Below are positions 20,146-32,800 of a stretch of DNA of 64,000 nucleotides, piece after piece. The notes below the pieces were generated by a model. It worked only from the letters and a program-made list of their open reading frames with translations. It was not told where the DNA came from and did not search any database. The first letter of the stretch is position 1. The number at the start of each line of letters is the position of its first letter. Origin of the DNA: Prorocentrum cordatum (taxonomy: Eukaryota > Sar > Dinophyceae > Prorocentrales > Prorocentraceae). A program made the translations under genes and the position numbers. The DNA lies in contig CAUYUJ010018540.1 of NCBI GenBank assembly GCA_963575745.1, positions 31,867 through 95,866 of the forward strand, given 5' to 3'.

Positions 20146-23100
20146 ATGGCCTCAGAGGAGGCAGAGGCCGCCGAGGCCGTGCGCCGACCGCCTCCTCGGA
20201 CCAAGGGGTTCAAGGATGTGGAGGCACTCCAGCGCGTGTACTTCGACTACTGGGTCGAGCCGCAGAGCATCGAGTATCCGACGGACGATACTCTGGACAC
20301 CGAGGCCATTGCCACCTCTTCTTTTTCATCATTATCCTCTCCTTCCACCTTCGAGCTTCCTCCTTCTCTCTCGTCCTCCTCCTCCTCCTCCTCCTCCTCC
20401 TCCTCCGCCTCCGCCTCCTCCTCCTCCTCCTCCTCCTCCTCCTCCTCCTCCTCCTCCTCCTCCTCCCCATTGTGCTCCTCGGCCTCCTGCTCCTCCTCCA
20501 CCGTCGCCCCCTTTCTTCCTCCATCATCCCGCTTGCGCTTCCTCATATCTTCGCCCAGGCGCTCGTCAAGAACATCGGCTTCTTGAAAGCGCTGCGGGCA
20601 GTCGTGCCCAGGGGCGGCATCACGCAGTCGGCGTCAGTGGCAGCCCTCGCCGCCGTCGCGGAGCAGAGGGAGGAGGAGTGGCGCTTGTCGGGCGACGCAG
20701 ACGCGTGGGCTTCCGACGGCGCTCGGATGATCCGCTTCATGATGAAGCACGTGACGAACGCGTTGGCGAGGACGCGGGGTCCCGCGGATAGGAGGGTGAG
20801 GTGGAGGAGAATGGAGAGGAGGAGGAGGAGGAGGAGGAGGAGGAGGAGGAGGAGGAGGAGGAGGAGGAGGATGGGGAGCGGGAGGAGGGAGAGGATGGAA
20901 AATGAGGGCACAAGGAAGGAGAGCGGAGCTGAGGGGGTGGTGGAGGAAGTGGACGGAGAATGGTGAATGGAGAAGGCAAATGGCGAGGGAGAGGGTGAAG
21001 GGAAGGTCTATAGTAGGTGGAAGGGGCGAGGAGTTCAAAGGAGGAGGAGGAGGAGGAGGAGGAGGAGGGGGAGGAGGAGGAGGAGGAGGAGGCGGAGGAG
21101 GAGGAGGAGTGTGCGAGCTTCGTCCTCTCAGGACCAAGCCGCCGAAGTGGGTCGCTCCGTTCGCCTCGGACGACGCCGAGCCCGACGAGGAGGAGCCGGC
21201 AGCGGCGAAGGCAGCGCCGAAGAAGGTCGCCACCGCTGCCAAGTCGTCGGCGAAGCCGAAGATGGCGCCGAAGGCAGGCGGGAGCCTCCTTCAATATCGT
21301 GCCCTCCTCCTCCTCCTCCTCCTCCTCTCTCCTCCTCCTCCTCCTCTTCCTCCTCCTCCTCCACCTCCTCCTCCTCCGTTTCCTACGCCTCCTCATTGCT
21401 CCCCATCCTCGATTGTCCGATCTCATCCTGCATCCTCGATCCTCCTCCGTCGTCGCCGATGCTTGACCGAAGGCCTCGAGGGGCCTCGACTGCGTTGTCT
21501 CCAGGGGCATCGACTGCGTTGGCCTCCAGGGGCCTCGACTGCGTTGGCATCCTTGAGAAACCGTCGAAGGCCTACAGGGGCCTCGACTGCGTTGGCCTCC
21601 AGGGGCTTTCGCAGGACCCGAGTTTTTGAAGAGTAGGGGGAGGGCAAACCCGCGGACGGAGGACCACGGGCTGCAGATCCTGCACAAGACGGACGTGCAC
21701 GGGTACGGCGTCAGCGAGGAGTCGCAGGCCATGCGATGACGACGGTGAGGAGGAAGAGGAGGAGGAGGAGGAGGAGGAGGAGGAGGAGGAGAAGGAGGAG
21801 GAGGAGGAAGAGGGGGAGGGGGAGGAAGTGGGGGGAAGGCGAGGCGGAGGATGGAGGGAGAAGGGGGATGATGATGAGGAGAAGGAGAGGAATGATGAAG
21901 CGGAGGAGGTGGAAGCTGCGGAGAAAGGATGTGGCGGGGTGAAGGGGGAGAAGGACGGCAAGACGCAGGGACGCGCGGGCTTCACCGCGAGCCCTCGCGC
22001 ACGCCAGCGGCCCACCAGCTGACACCTCCCATCCCGAATTGGGTGGGGGAGGGGCGGAGGTGGGTCAGGAGGTGGAGGATATGAGCATGACGCATTGGAA
22101 GTAGTTAGAGCACGATGATGAGGGGCCACGGGAGTGGGAGAAGGAGCGCGGCGACAGAGAGATAGAGAGAGAGGGAGAGGGAGAGAGAGGGAAAAGAGAG
22201 AGAGAGAGAGAGAGATCAAGAGAGAGATAAACGCGGTAGGTAGAGAGAGAGAGACAGAGAGAGAATGCGTGAATGAGAGAAGAGGGACAATGGAACATGA
22301 GAAGATATATTAGAACAAAACACGCCAAATACCAATTGAGGAGGAGAGACGATTGCGGACGAGGAGTAAGAGAATGGTGGGGAAGCGGAGGAGGAGGAGG
22401 AGGCGGAGGAGGAGGAGGAGGAGGAGGAGGAGGAGGAGGAGGGGATGGGAGGAGGAGGAGGAGTGGGTAGGAGAGGGAGGAGGAGGCGGAGGAGGAGGAG
22501 GAGGAGGAGGAGGAGGGAGAGAAGCACTTACCTACACTTTCCCCCTACCAGGCAGCGTGGCGGTGCGTCCTGGCCGACGGCCCGCCGCAGCTGACGGGCT
22601 CGGCCGCCATCGTCGTGGTGCCAGTGCTGCTGCGCGATGGCTCGTGGATCGCCAGGTTCTCCGACGGCGACGAGTGGGTCGTGCCGCAGGAGGTCATGGC
22701 GACCTACGCGCCGAAGAAGGACGGGCCGAGCATGTTGTGGCGGCAGGAGGCCAGCGACCACGACGTCAAGATGCAGCTGCACCTGGTCACCAAGAAGGAT
22801 GAGAAGTACATCACGTTGTTCCAGTGGCCGAACAACGAGAAAAAACAGGTGACGCAGCTTGTCCCCCCCGCTGGGGGGGACATGAACAAGTGCATCTCGT
22901 TCATGCTTGAGCACGCGAAGCGGTTCGCCAGAGGCGAGTTCGGGAAGCAGAAGTTCGAGGAGAAGAAAAAGTGCTTCCTCGACGGCCTCAGGAAGGAGAT
23001 CAAGGAGGGCGAGGTCAGTGGCGACGTCGCCAAGAAGAGGCCAGCGGCGGCCCAGAAGGTGGCAGCGGCTCCAGCGAGGTCCAAGCAGCTTGCGGATGAT

Positions 23101-23505
23101 GATCCCAAGGACACCGAGGAGGACTGGGCAGAGGGGCGCGAAGCATTGCTTGACGCTCGCGATGATGACGAGGACGCGCCCAGCACGAAGGCCGCCGAGG
23201 ACGACATGATCAGCCAGCAGGTCGCTGTGAAGCCAGCCGCATATGGATCATCTCCCAGGCTGCGGAAGAGGCAGAAGACTGCCGACGTCACGACGAAGAC
23301 GCCGCCGAAGAGGCCCGAGGAGGTGCAGCCGACCGCCGCGAGTTCCGCGCCGCCGCAGCCGGAGGGCCAGAGCCTGCAGAGCCAGAGGCAGGAGGTGGAG
23401 GCGCTGAGGGTGCAGGAGGCGCAGGAGTTGGCGCGCGCCGCAGCGCTGGCAGCAGCGGCGAGGCCGCCGCCGCTGATGATGTCCACGCTCGATTGCCTGT
23501 TCTAG
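20146..23505 (+). CDS. Gene 1: 537-aa dinoflagellate protein, five exons
   Basis: Inferred exons 20146-20304, 20559-20800, 21132-21277, 21615-21727 and 22552-23505. All joins keep frame and total 538 codons including TAG. Introns start GC, GT, GC and GC, all end AG, and are filled with CCT or GGA repeats. Residues 1-134 contain KGFKDVEALQRVYFDYWVEP and IGFLKALRAVV. Residues 134-182 are Lys/Ala-rich. The last exon has a compact domain (SWIARFSDGDEWVVPQEVMA, KYITLFQWPNNEKKQV) and ends with an acidic, Ala/Gln-rich tail with a basic RKRQK cluster near residue 458. That cluster suggests a nuclear location, which is inference only. No catalytic motif is seen. A conserved CGACGCGAC motif lies about 190 bp after the stop. 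Function unknown. Confidence 0.7.
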
Positions 23506-23926
23506 GTGATCCCGCGGGTGGTGTCAGCGGAGGCTTTCGAGGTGCGATGCAACGTAATGCAGCATCGTTACCCTTTTTCTGTAGCTCGCTCAGTGGAAAC
23601 AATGATGCCATTGTCCGTGGGAAGAGCGATGCATAGGCGATGCAACTGCGCACGCGCTAAGACTGCATCGGCGATGCAATTTCGACGCGATTTCGACGCG
23701 ACGAAGTCGCGTCTAAATCGCTGCTGTTGCACGGCGCTGCTCTCGTCCCTCTCCTCGTCCTCATTCACTCCCTCATCCTGGATCCTCCTCATCCCCCTCC
23801 TCCTCTTCCTCCTCCTTCTCATCCCGATCCTCGCAGTCCATCCGTGCCTTCCATGCCCCTCGTCATCCCCCCAATCTGACACCCCTATCCGACGCACCCT
23901 GCCCCCCTCTGCCCACCTGGAGCCGG
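23506..23926. other. Gene 1-gene 2 spacer with 3' motif
   Basis: Holds the motif TTTCGACGCGATTTCGACGC followed by GTCTAAAT at about 23687-23722, then CT-rich sequence leading to an AG at 23921-23922, just 4 nt before the gene 2 ATG (likely trans-splice acceptor). The spacing suits head-to-tail dinoflagellate genes. Confidence 0.5.
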
Positions 23927-26900
23927 ATGCCATTCGCGATCAATGATGGTCGCCAGGTCGACCAGGTCCGCCTCGCCGAGAGCATGGAGGGGGGTCCCAC
24001 GGGAAGAGGTGGTAGGAGGGATAGTGGGAGGATGGCGTGGGTGTAATTTGAGGAGGCGGAATCAGATGGGAATTCGTGAGCTTCTCGGGCGCGTTGAGAT
24101 TGCGACGATGTCTCAGGCGGCGAGCGCGGGTGCGCGACCCCGAGCCCCTTTTACATGATCATCCGAAACCGCGTGAAACAACTGTTCGAGACCTCCCTCC
24201 CCTTCCCCCCCGCACAAACTTACTCCGCAGCCGACCCCATGCCAAAGACTGTGAAGTGGGCTGAGACGCCCGTCAAGGACCCCTGGTTTACCCCTATCGG
24301 CGCGGCCCTTCTTCGGAGAAGCGCCATGGCGGAGAACGTGCAGGAGGCCCTCCCGCAGCAGCATCTGGCCGAGACCGCAGCCAGCGAAGCGGGGTCGGAT
24401 CTGCCTACGATCCCTGCTGATTCTTTGGACGCTGAGATTCTGGCCGCCCCCGAGATCATATCCTCAGACGACGAGCCCCTGGTGCAGCAGGCCGCGACGG
24501 GCGCGAGCGCTGCCTCTCCGACGCCGATGGCTGCGTCGCTCGCTGGTGGGAGCGCTGCTGGGGCGAGAACGCCGACGGGCAGCGCGGCGCCGAGCTCGCC
24601 AGTTCCTTCATCAGCGCATGCCGATGCCCAGGGCTGCGGGCACTGGGGCGCGAGGGAGCACGTGAAGGACCGACATTATTTCTGATCATCTTCCCTCGCC
24701 TCCTTCTCTCCCTCCTCCTCATGATCCTCCTCCTCCTCCTGTTTCCTCCACCCCGATCCTCCTCGTTCACTTCTTCTTTCGATCCTCTACCGCCCCCAAG
24801 CCATCCTTCTCCTCTCCCGCCTCCCACTCACCCCCATCGCATCTTCATCCCCCTCATCCTTATCCTCCTCCCCCATCCTCCTCCGCGCCCAGCGCACTCC
24901 ATTCTCTGCCAGTAATCCTGAGAGGACCCGCTCCAAGACATCCTGAAAGAGTCGAAGTGGTACTGGTGGCCGAAGTACCTCAACGGACAGCCACCCGAGG
25001 ACGCTCCAGCGTCGTTGATCGTCTCGTACGCGTCCTACTCCTTCTCCTCCTCACCTCGAACATATTCTCTTCACCCTCAGCGAGGACCCGATGCCCGACG
25101 ACGACGAGTTCGACGAGGCGATGACCAGGGCGGTCACGGCTGGCGGGTCCACATCCGACATGCACGACAGGGTTCCTCCTCCTGATTATCCAATCCTCCA
25201 TTCCTCCATTCCTCTTCCAAAACACACGTGTTACTCTCCATCTCTTTGTCTCTGTCATTCCTCTTCGTGTCAATGCTCATCTCCTGTTCCGCCCTTAATC
25301 CTCGCTCTACTCTCTCGTCCTCTTTCGCCAACCCAATGGTCGGGTGCCTTCTCCTCGTCCGCTGCCTCCATCTCCCCTACCGCCTCATCCTCTTCCGCCT
25401 CATCCTTTCCCTCCTCCTGCTCCCCCGCATGCTCCTCCTCCTCCTTCTCCTCTTCATCCTTCTCCTCCTCCTCCTCCTCCTCCGCCGCCTCATCCTCCGC
25501 CATCCTCGATTTCGCCAAAACATGTTTCGCGCCGCTCCCCAGGTTCGCGAGCTCTTCTTGACGCGCGGCTGGACATTCCCGCCCCTGGAGCCGGGCGCCG
25601 CAGCCCGATCGGTCGTTGGCAGCGGCGAGAGCAGCGGCGGCGGCGAGTCGTCGGCGCAGAAGAAGCTGCGGCGGTGGAGCAGGCCTCCAGCGCTGGGCGT
25701 CCCCGCCGCGAGCACGCCGCAGCCACCAGCGCAGGCTGGCAGCCAGCAAGCCGACCGCGCGGCGGGCTTGCCGAGCGGCATCCTCGGCGGCGAGGGTGAC
25801 GCGCTGAGCACGCCGCCGAAGAGAACGAGGCGGGGGGAGATGGAAGAGGATGGAGAGTTGATGGATGCACGTGGAGGAAGACGGCATGATGAGGTCAAGT
25901 AGAGGGGGGTGGAGGGCCAGCGGGCGGTCGAGGAGGAGAAGGAAGAGGAAGAGGCGGAGGATGAGAGGGGAAGAGCGAGGATGGAGCGGGGGGCCAGGCA
26001 CAGGCGGTTGAGGACAGGAGGGACGGAGGTCGAAGAAGAGGAGGGGAAGAGGATAATGTAGATCAGATTTGCGAAACATCGTCAGGCCTCACGCGGCCGA
26101 CGTGGCCGTCTGCCAGAAGCAGGTCCAGGACATGGTCGAGGCGATGGGCACGGACCCGAATCCGCTCGAGATCCAGAAGCTCATGACGGGAATGATCAAG
26201 GACGCGAGGGTGGTGCACTTGCGAGAGCTGCAGAGGAAGGATGGCGTCGTCCCAGGTGCTTCCGACGAGAGTGACGACGAGGACGCCGATGGCGCGCCGC
26301 AGGATAGCGACGCCAAGGCCCAGAAGGATGCGGCGGAGAGAGCATTCTGGGACAAGATTAAGGCCAACGGCTTCGACGTGCCAACGGCGGCGACGCGCGG
26401 GAACCCCGTAGGGGGTCGGTGGGCCCGAGCGATCAAGAAAGTTGACAAGGCAGGGAACCCATGCCAGCTGAAAGCCGACTACGACCAATGCCAGGACGAT
26501 GAGGAACGCGCAGAGTTCCGCAAGAGCTGGGCACGGAGCCAGTGGAAGTCGTACGAGCACGTCACTATCAAGAAGGTCTCGGAGAGGAAGAGGCTCTTGA
26601 AGAAAGCCACTTACATGCCCATCGGGCGCGTGGCTCACAAAGAAGGGGGAGGACAAGCAGGTTGGGCCCAAGCTGTGACGTACTTCGGCAAGTGCGTGAT
26701 GATGGGGTACCCGTGGATCAAGTGGCACGCCATGACGGAGGTGTACCGCTGCCTATACGGCCAGGAAAGCATCGAGGAGGAGTTCGAGCAGGCCTGGGAG
26801 ACCCACCAGAAGTGGTTCGGCGACATAGTCATGGCGGACGCTGCGGCGGCGGTGCGTGAGCCGACCACTGCAGTTGGCGACGAGGATACTCTCCCGTATT

Positions 26901-28454
26901 CGAGCATCGGTCTGGGAGACGCCCGTGTCGCGCCAGCGCAGCCCATCGCGCAGAAGCGGCAGTCAGATGATGCAGGTGCCAGCGGTGGCCCGAGGATGAA
27001 GGCAGCCAAGGTTGCGCCCGACAAGAATGATGAGACCGCACTGAGCATGACTGCCGCGCGCGCGGCGCAGGGCGCGGCTGAGCAGGCCGAGGCGCCGACG
27101 GGGACGCTGGTTGTCGAGGGCAAGTCTGGCAAGGAGGCAGCACGCGCCGCCGAGGCGGCAGCGGCATGCGCGGCTGAGGAAGAGGCCAATCTCAAAGCTT
27201 GCGAGGAGGAGGCCAGGCACAAGGCTGAGCAAGGTGAGGAGGCCCAGCGCAAGGCTGAGGAGGATGCCAAGCCCGCCGCCGCCAAGCAGCAGAGGCGCGG
27301 CAGGGGGAGCGGTGCGAGCCAGGCATCCGCTGGCAGTGGCACCCAGGCCGATGCGCCGCCCGAGCCCGACGACCCAGCGAAGTCCATCATGAAGGAGGCG
27401 AAAACCAACGTGATGATGTACAGCAGCGTGATAGCGACTGGGCAGACGATCCAGAACACGATCAAGACTGATCCTGCGTGGCACTTCGCGCAGGACCTCC
27501 GTGAGACCAACAGTCTCATCAAGGCCATCCGCGCTATGCGATGACGAGCGATGATATAGCTAGGATGAGGAGGACGAGGAGGAGGGGGTGACGAGGACGT
27601 GAACGAGGACGGCAAATTCGAGGGTGAGGGGAGAGGAGGATGGGTTGAGGAGGCGGAGATGGAGCCGGATGGTGATGGCGAGGCGGTAGGTGATGCAGAT
27701 GGCGGGAGGGAGGAGGAAGAGGAGGATGAGGAGAAGGACAAGGGGCCGATGGGCGGACGGTGAAGACTGTCAGCAGCAGTAGCATCACGCAACGGCGCCG
27801 ACGGCGGGAACGCATGGAGACGCGACCCATGAACAGTCACATCACATATACCCTGATTGCAATCGCAACAAATGTGGCGCAGTTAGCAGCAGCAACCGCA
27901 GTAACGACAGCGACGGCAGCGATAACAGCCTCCCTCCTCCTCCCTCCCGCCTGCTCGCCAGGCGATGGACAACGTCACCGTCATCCTCAGCACGACGAAC
28001 GTGCAGGATCTTCTCCACGACGAGCTGAACAAGGTGCGGCGCTCGAAGGGGCCAGAGGATTTCGCGAAGTGCGTGGAGGACTTGCGCAAGCTGGTGCCGT
28101 TCCTCAAGGATCTTCTCTTCTCGATGGGTTCGGGGGGCCTCGTGGCAATCGAAGTGGGGCTGGGACTGTCGTCGCCGCGGCTGGATTCACCTTGACCTGC
28201 CGATCAGAAAGTAACCCAATCGAACGCAACGCTGTTCTTGGTGAGACGTCGTATCTAGAAATACCCTGGGGGGAGACGATGGTGAGGAGGCGGGACGACG
28301 GATTTGGAGGAGGAGGGTGCTAGTGCGCGGTGGTAGGGGATGCGTTTTTTTCTCTCTGTCCTCTCTCTCTCTCTGCCGAGAGGAGATCCAGAAGAACACG
28401 CGCATCCTCCTGGGCTACAAGAAGGTGAAGGACGAGAACGACAGGACCGACTAG
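23927..28454 (+). CDS. Gene 2: 912-aa dinoflagellate protein, eight exons
   Basis: Inferred exons 23927-24008, 24117-24667, 24925-24999, 25085-25171, 25543-25829, 26086-27523, 27962-28108 and 28383-28454 (TAG). The total is 913 codons with every phase matching. Donors are GT, GA, GA, GT, GC, GC and GA; all acceptors are AG followed by G. The large exon (residues about 361-840) has an acidic stretch, then a Lys/Trp-rich domain (FRKSWARSQWKSYEHVTIKK, PWIKWHAMTEVYRCLYG). From memory this resembles a domain repeated in many dinoflagellate predicted proteins. An Ala/Glu/Lys-rich coiled coil follows (residues about 706-766), then a helical C-terminus (NVTVILSTTNVQDLLHDELN, KCVEDLRKLVPFLK). No enzyme motif is seen. 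The start is placed by an AG 4 nt upstream. Function unknown. Confidence 0.7.
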
Positions 28455-28625
28455 GGGCGTGGCTGGCTTCGAGCCACCGTCGCAAATCCAACACGATTTG
28501 ACAGGTTCAGTTTTGGTTTACGATCTTCGGTCCCCAGGAGTTTGATTTCACCCCGAATGTCGCGACTTCTGTTTTTTCTTCAGGTCATGCGGAAATTCTG
28601 GAAAAAGCACAAGAAAGCAAAAAAA

Positions 28626-28850
28626 CCACTCAATTTAGATGCGTCTATGTCGCGTCTAACCTGCCGTCTAACCTACCGTCTAAACTACCGTCTAACGTGC
28701 CGTCTAACCTACCGTCTAACACCGCCGATCAGTGATAAATAACCGTGTAACCTACCGTCTAACCTACCGTCTAACCTACCGTCTAACCTACCGTCTAACG
28801 CACCTTTCGACGCGACATCGACGCATCTAAATTACCGTCTAAATCACGGA
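28626..28850. repeat. 12-bp CTACCGTCTAAC array within inverted CGACGCGAC arms
   Basis: About ten imperfect copies of CTACCGTCTAAC. The left arm (ATTTAGATGCGTCTATGTCGC, near 28633) is the near reverse complement of the right arm (GCGACATCGACGCATCTAAAT, near 28814). It starts about 180 bp after the gene 2 stop, matching the position of the related motif after genes 1 and 3. Confidence 0.85.
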
Positions 28851-29803
28851 TTTGCGATTTGGCATGATTTTCACATTTTTTTGCTTGGCGTCTGGCTTCT
28901 GTGGCGACGTCACAGATGTTCTCGGCCTCGATGGCTGTCGGGCAAGCGGCTGTGCGCTCGCAGCCCAGCCCTCACTCTTCCGCCCTCGTGACGGCTCGTG
29001 GCGTCTCTGGAAGGGCATGCATAAGAGAGGATTTGCAAACATACACAGTAAACTAGAGAGGAGGCGAGAGAGACTTGAGACTTGAGAGTGAGAGGAGTAT
29101 AAAGAGCGGCATAACCTTGGGCGGAACTCATATGACGGCTAGTCGTCGTCGACCCTTTCGCAAATGAATGTCCTCCCTCTCTCCACCCCGCCCCACGATC
29201 ACACATTCGTTCATGAGCTGTCGGTTTGCCTCTCTCCCATCAGACGCATCGTGTCCACGTCTCTGGTGTGATGACGTGATCAAAGAAGTGATATACCCTT
29301 CCATCGTGCACCACTCTCCCCCTTTCTCGATGCATGTATCGCCCAGTTCCCTCGGCTAACTCTCTCCCGAATTCTACTGTTGCTGTAGCGCTGCCTGCAC
29401 AGAGCGCCCGATTGGTACATACGTGGTTGCTCACGGCGCTACCGAACACACTCGCAGTGATCTTGCTTGAGTGCCAAGTAAGAACTTTGTTAACTAGTTG
29501 AGCGGCGGGGCGAGGGGCAGGCGGGATCTCAATCCCCTGGGGCCCCTAGGGGGCCCTTGTGTCAATCGGATGACGATAAACGTGGATGGAGTGCGCGGAG
29601 GAGAGAAGCACCGCTCGAGTTGCCCCGTATCCCAGTTGCAGTTCAGCTGCATGTGGGCGCCCGAGCTTTGCCTCCATCCCTCTGCACCACCTCATCTACC
29701 TTTATCCACTGACCGACATTGACCGTCGTTACCATCGATCAACAGAACGACTTCATCGACGCAGCCGTGTCAGCTCCAGGTTCTTTTTTTTCTGCGCTGA
29801 CCC
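28851..29803. other. Spacer before gene 3
   Basis: No gene supported. A short plus frame near 29719-29775 reads VVTIDQQNDFIDAAVSAPG, faintly like the start of cysteine hydrolases of the isochorismatase type. It is isolated and I do not call it. Confidence 0.4.
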
Positions 29804-32800
29804 ATGGCCCCAAAGAGAAGGGTTCGGGGCAAGGCCAAGCCGGGGCCGCGGGGACCGCGGAGATGGGATGGCGGGGCTGCGACCACCAAAAATCGCGAAG
29901 GAGGCGCTGAGTTGATGAGGTTGCTCTTGACGTGGTACGCCTCGTGCAAGATCACTGCGCAGCAATTTTGCGTTGCTTGCCACTATTGCAATATGGCAGG
30001 CGTGAAGGGTGCCGCGTTTGATATGTATGCCGTCGAGTCAGGCAAGTTTTCGGGCCACTACCAGAGACACCTAGACTCCATCTTACCTTCTCCAGGGCCC
30101 CTCTACGATGTTCGGGTTCCAGTAAATTTACATTACAGCTCTATCCGATCGACGACGTCCATCCCGATGAAATATGCTTGGGACTGCATCGACACGGAAT
30201 ACGAAAACGACCCCTCGATACGTGAATTGTTAGAGGAAGACCCTGCAGAACGAACACCGTGTATCCTAGACGTTCCAGCCTACAAAGAACATCCCCTTGT
30301 CTTGAGAGCAGAGGCGGCCGACGAGCCGCGCCCCCTTCCCATCGGTTTGTATGTGGATGGAATCAGATACATATCACAAGCTGCTGGTAGAAGCGACACC
30401 ATTACAGGGTTCTGGCTAGTGAATCTCGTAACTCAGAAACGGCATCTTCTCAGCTCTTTAAGGCATTCGGACGAATGCGCGTGTGGCTGCCGCGGTTGGG
30501 ATTCGATCTACCCGCTGCTGCTCTCTCTGGCGTGGATGCTCCGCGCCATGGTGCGCGGAGAAAGTCCGCAGTTTCGGCGCGATGGGTCTGCTTGGGACGA
30601 TGGGGATGAGTATGCGGTGCGAAGAAAGTTCAAGACGAAATGCGTGTTAGTTTGGATCAAAGGAGACTTGATGGAGCATGCAAAATCCTTCGGACTCGCC
30701 CCGTACAGTACATACTACAGCCCATGTCAGTTTTGCGAGTGTGTATCTTCCGAGATGCATTCGTTTTACGACGACCTCACTAGTCCAGATGGCCCCCCAT
30801 GGATACATCGAGAGCACGACGAATACGAACATGTGTGCCACGCATGTGAGCAACACGTTCATGTTCGAAACGATGGCGACCGACGTGCCCTGACTGAGTG
30901 CATTGCTATTCTGAAAGCAGACAGGGGTCGTGGTCGAACAATCGTGAAGCCAGTTGTTATCAACGGGGTGGCCCTTCGAGTTGGTGATAGACTGGACCCT
31001 TCAGAGCATTTAATCGACCCTGCTGGTTTGGCATCGATGGAACTTCCAGCTACTGTGGTCCTCTGGAGGCCTTCGTATTCGGACGGGGGCTTGCCGACAG
31101 ACTCCGTATTTCACAGGTGTTTTTTTTGTTTCTGTTTAGGGTCATGGAGGCGAGGAGATGGGGTTGGGGCGTGGCAGGTGAGTGTGAGTAGACGGCGGGC
31201 AGGTGGGTGTTTATAGATGTCGGGTCGTGTCGCCGTCCAGCGATTGCATAATCAAAAAAAAACAACTCTGGACCAGGTGCCCACTATTCTGCTGCGTTTT
31301 ACAAACGTCCCCGCCGCGGACCTTGGCTATCGATAGTTTGCACACGCTGTATTTGGGACCGTGCTTGCGGTTCGTTAGTGCTGGGTTGTGGCGCTGCATC
31401 CTACACAACCCCTGGGGGGACACAGGTACAATTGACACGCTCGTTCAGAACGGTTGTCAGCACATAAGCAATGAGCTCAAGGCCTGGTCTAGCGAGAACA
31501 GAGCCTCCATCAACTGCAACATCAAAAGCATAACGGTTAAGATGTTAGGGGATCGAAAGGGATATAACCAAACATCCCCAAACCACGATGGAGGGCACAT
31601 GTCGCTCAAAGCCGCGGAGGCGGGTCAGCTGGTCACATTTGTTGTGCACTTACTCTTGAAGCATGGGGGTATTTCCAAGTTTGGGATGTCCCTAGTTGTC
31701 GCAGGTCAATCACTGGTGCGGTACATGTGTGTGATGCGGGAGGTCATTGTGATCCCTACAGATGTACAATATAGCGACATGATGCTGTCAACGCAGATGC
31801 ATCTTACTTCATGTAGGTCGTGCGGCATTGCGTTCGTACCGAAGCACCATGCGTTTGCGCACATGACAGTCAGGACACTCGGGCTAAATCATTCTCCCTC
31901 TTTCACGCAGCACTCCTCCCCGCTGCCCTCGGTGCCTGGCTCCGCGGACGCAGCTCGAAGTTTTGGAGGTCGTCGCCGCCTTGCGCGGATCGCGGGGGGG
32001 GGACGGTGCTGCGAAGTCCCTATCATCCGTCCTCATGCTGCGGCTCATCCTCGTCACACTGCCCCACAAGACCATTTGGGCCCCATCCGCGCCCCCACCC
32101 ACCCCCCTTCTCTCACCTCGCTCTCCTTGCGCACACTCTGCTGATAGCCTCTGCCGCCCTCTCCTCTGCTCTGCTGTTCTTCCTCTCCTCCCCTCCCCAA
32201 CCCGTTCTCTTCTCTGCCCAGACAGTCGCCTCCCCCCTCTCGATTTAGTCGGCGGTGGCAGCCGGAATGCGAATGACGGATGGGGGGGTAGTATCGAGTG
32301 GGCGAGGGTTGCCATCTGTGAGACGCAGAACGAAGCTTTCGAAGTCAGCACGCCGAAATGACAATACGATGCACCCTTGGCCGCGGTACGCGTCGTTGCC
32401 ATAGCTGGACGCGGCTAGAGAAAAACCGACAGAATGGAAGTTTCTTCCGACCCCAGAGGATCCGAACGCACGGGTCCCCACAGAATTATAGTAATTTCTT
32501 AGATGAGACGTTGGGGATGCTACTCAGAGATATTGCGGTGTACGCCCACCGCGCCACGTACCATCGCCGTGCTTTTTCATTGCTCGAGCTGCAGAGCAGG
32601 TTGGAAGTCAACCAGCACATGGCAGCTTCTGCAGCTGGCAGTGTCTACATCATATCAGGCATATGACTCCTACACCAGTATTGGTCCTCGCAGCATGTGT
32701 GTCATGTACGCTTGGTGCACCCAGGTTCCAGTCAGTGATTGATGCTGGGCAAGCATACGCGATGAAGCGAGGGGCTGCGCTTCGTCGGTCGGGGACACCT

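Noticed and set aside
21728-21750. C/D snoRNA box C in introns (GCGATGACGA at 21733 and 27538)
   Set aside because: The shared phrase follows two GC donors, but no box D with terminal stem was found; more likely shared intron 5' sequence.
20146-28454. Genes 1 and 2 as a single 1,437-aa gene
   Set aside because: A phase-consistent join exists (23462 to 23923), but the TAG at 23505, the 3' motif at 23687 and an AG 4 nt before the ATG at 23927 fit two head-to-tail genes better.
29719-29780. Isochorismatase-like start (TIDQQNDFIDAAVSAPG)
   Set aside because: Only about 20 residues, no continuation and no catalytic Cys or cis-peptide motif.
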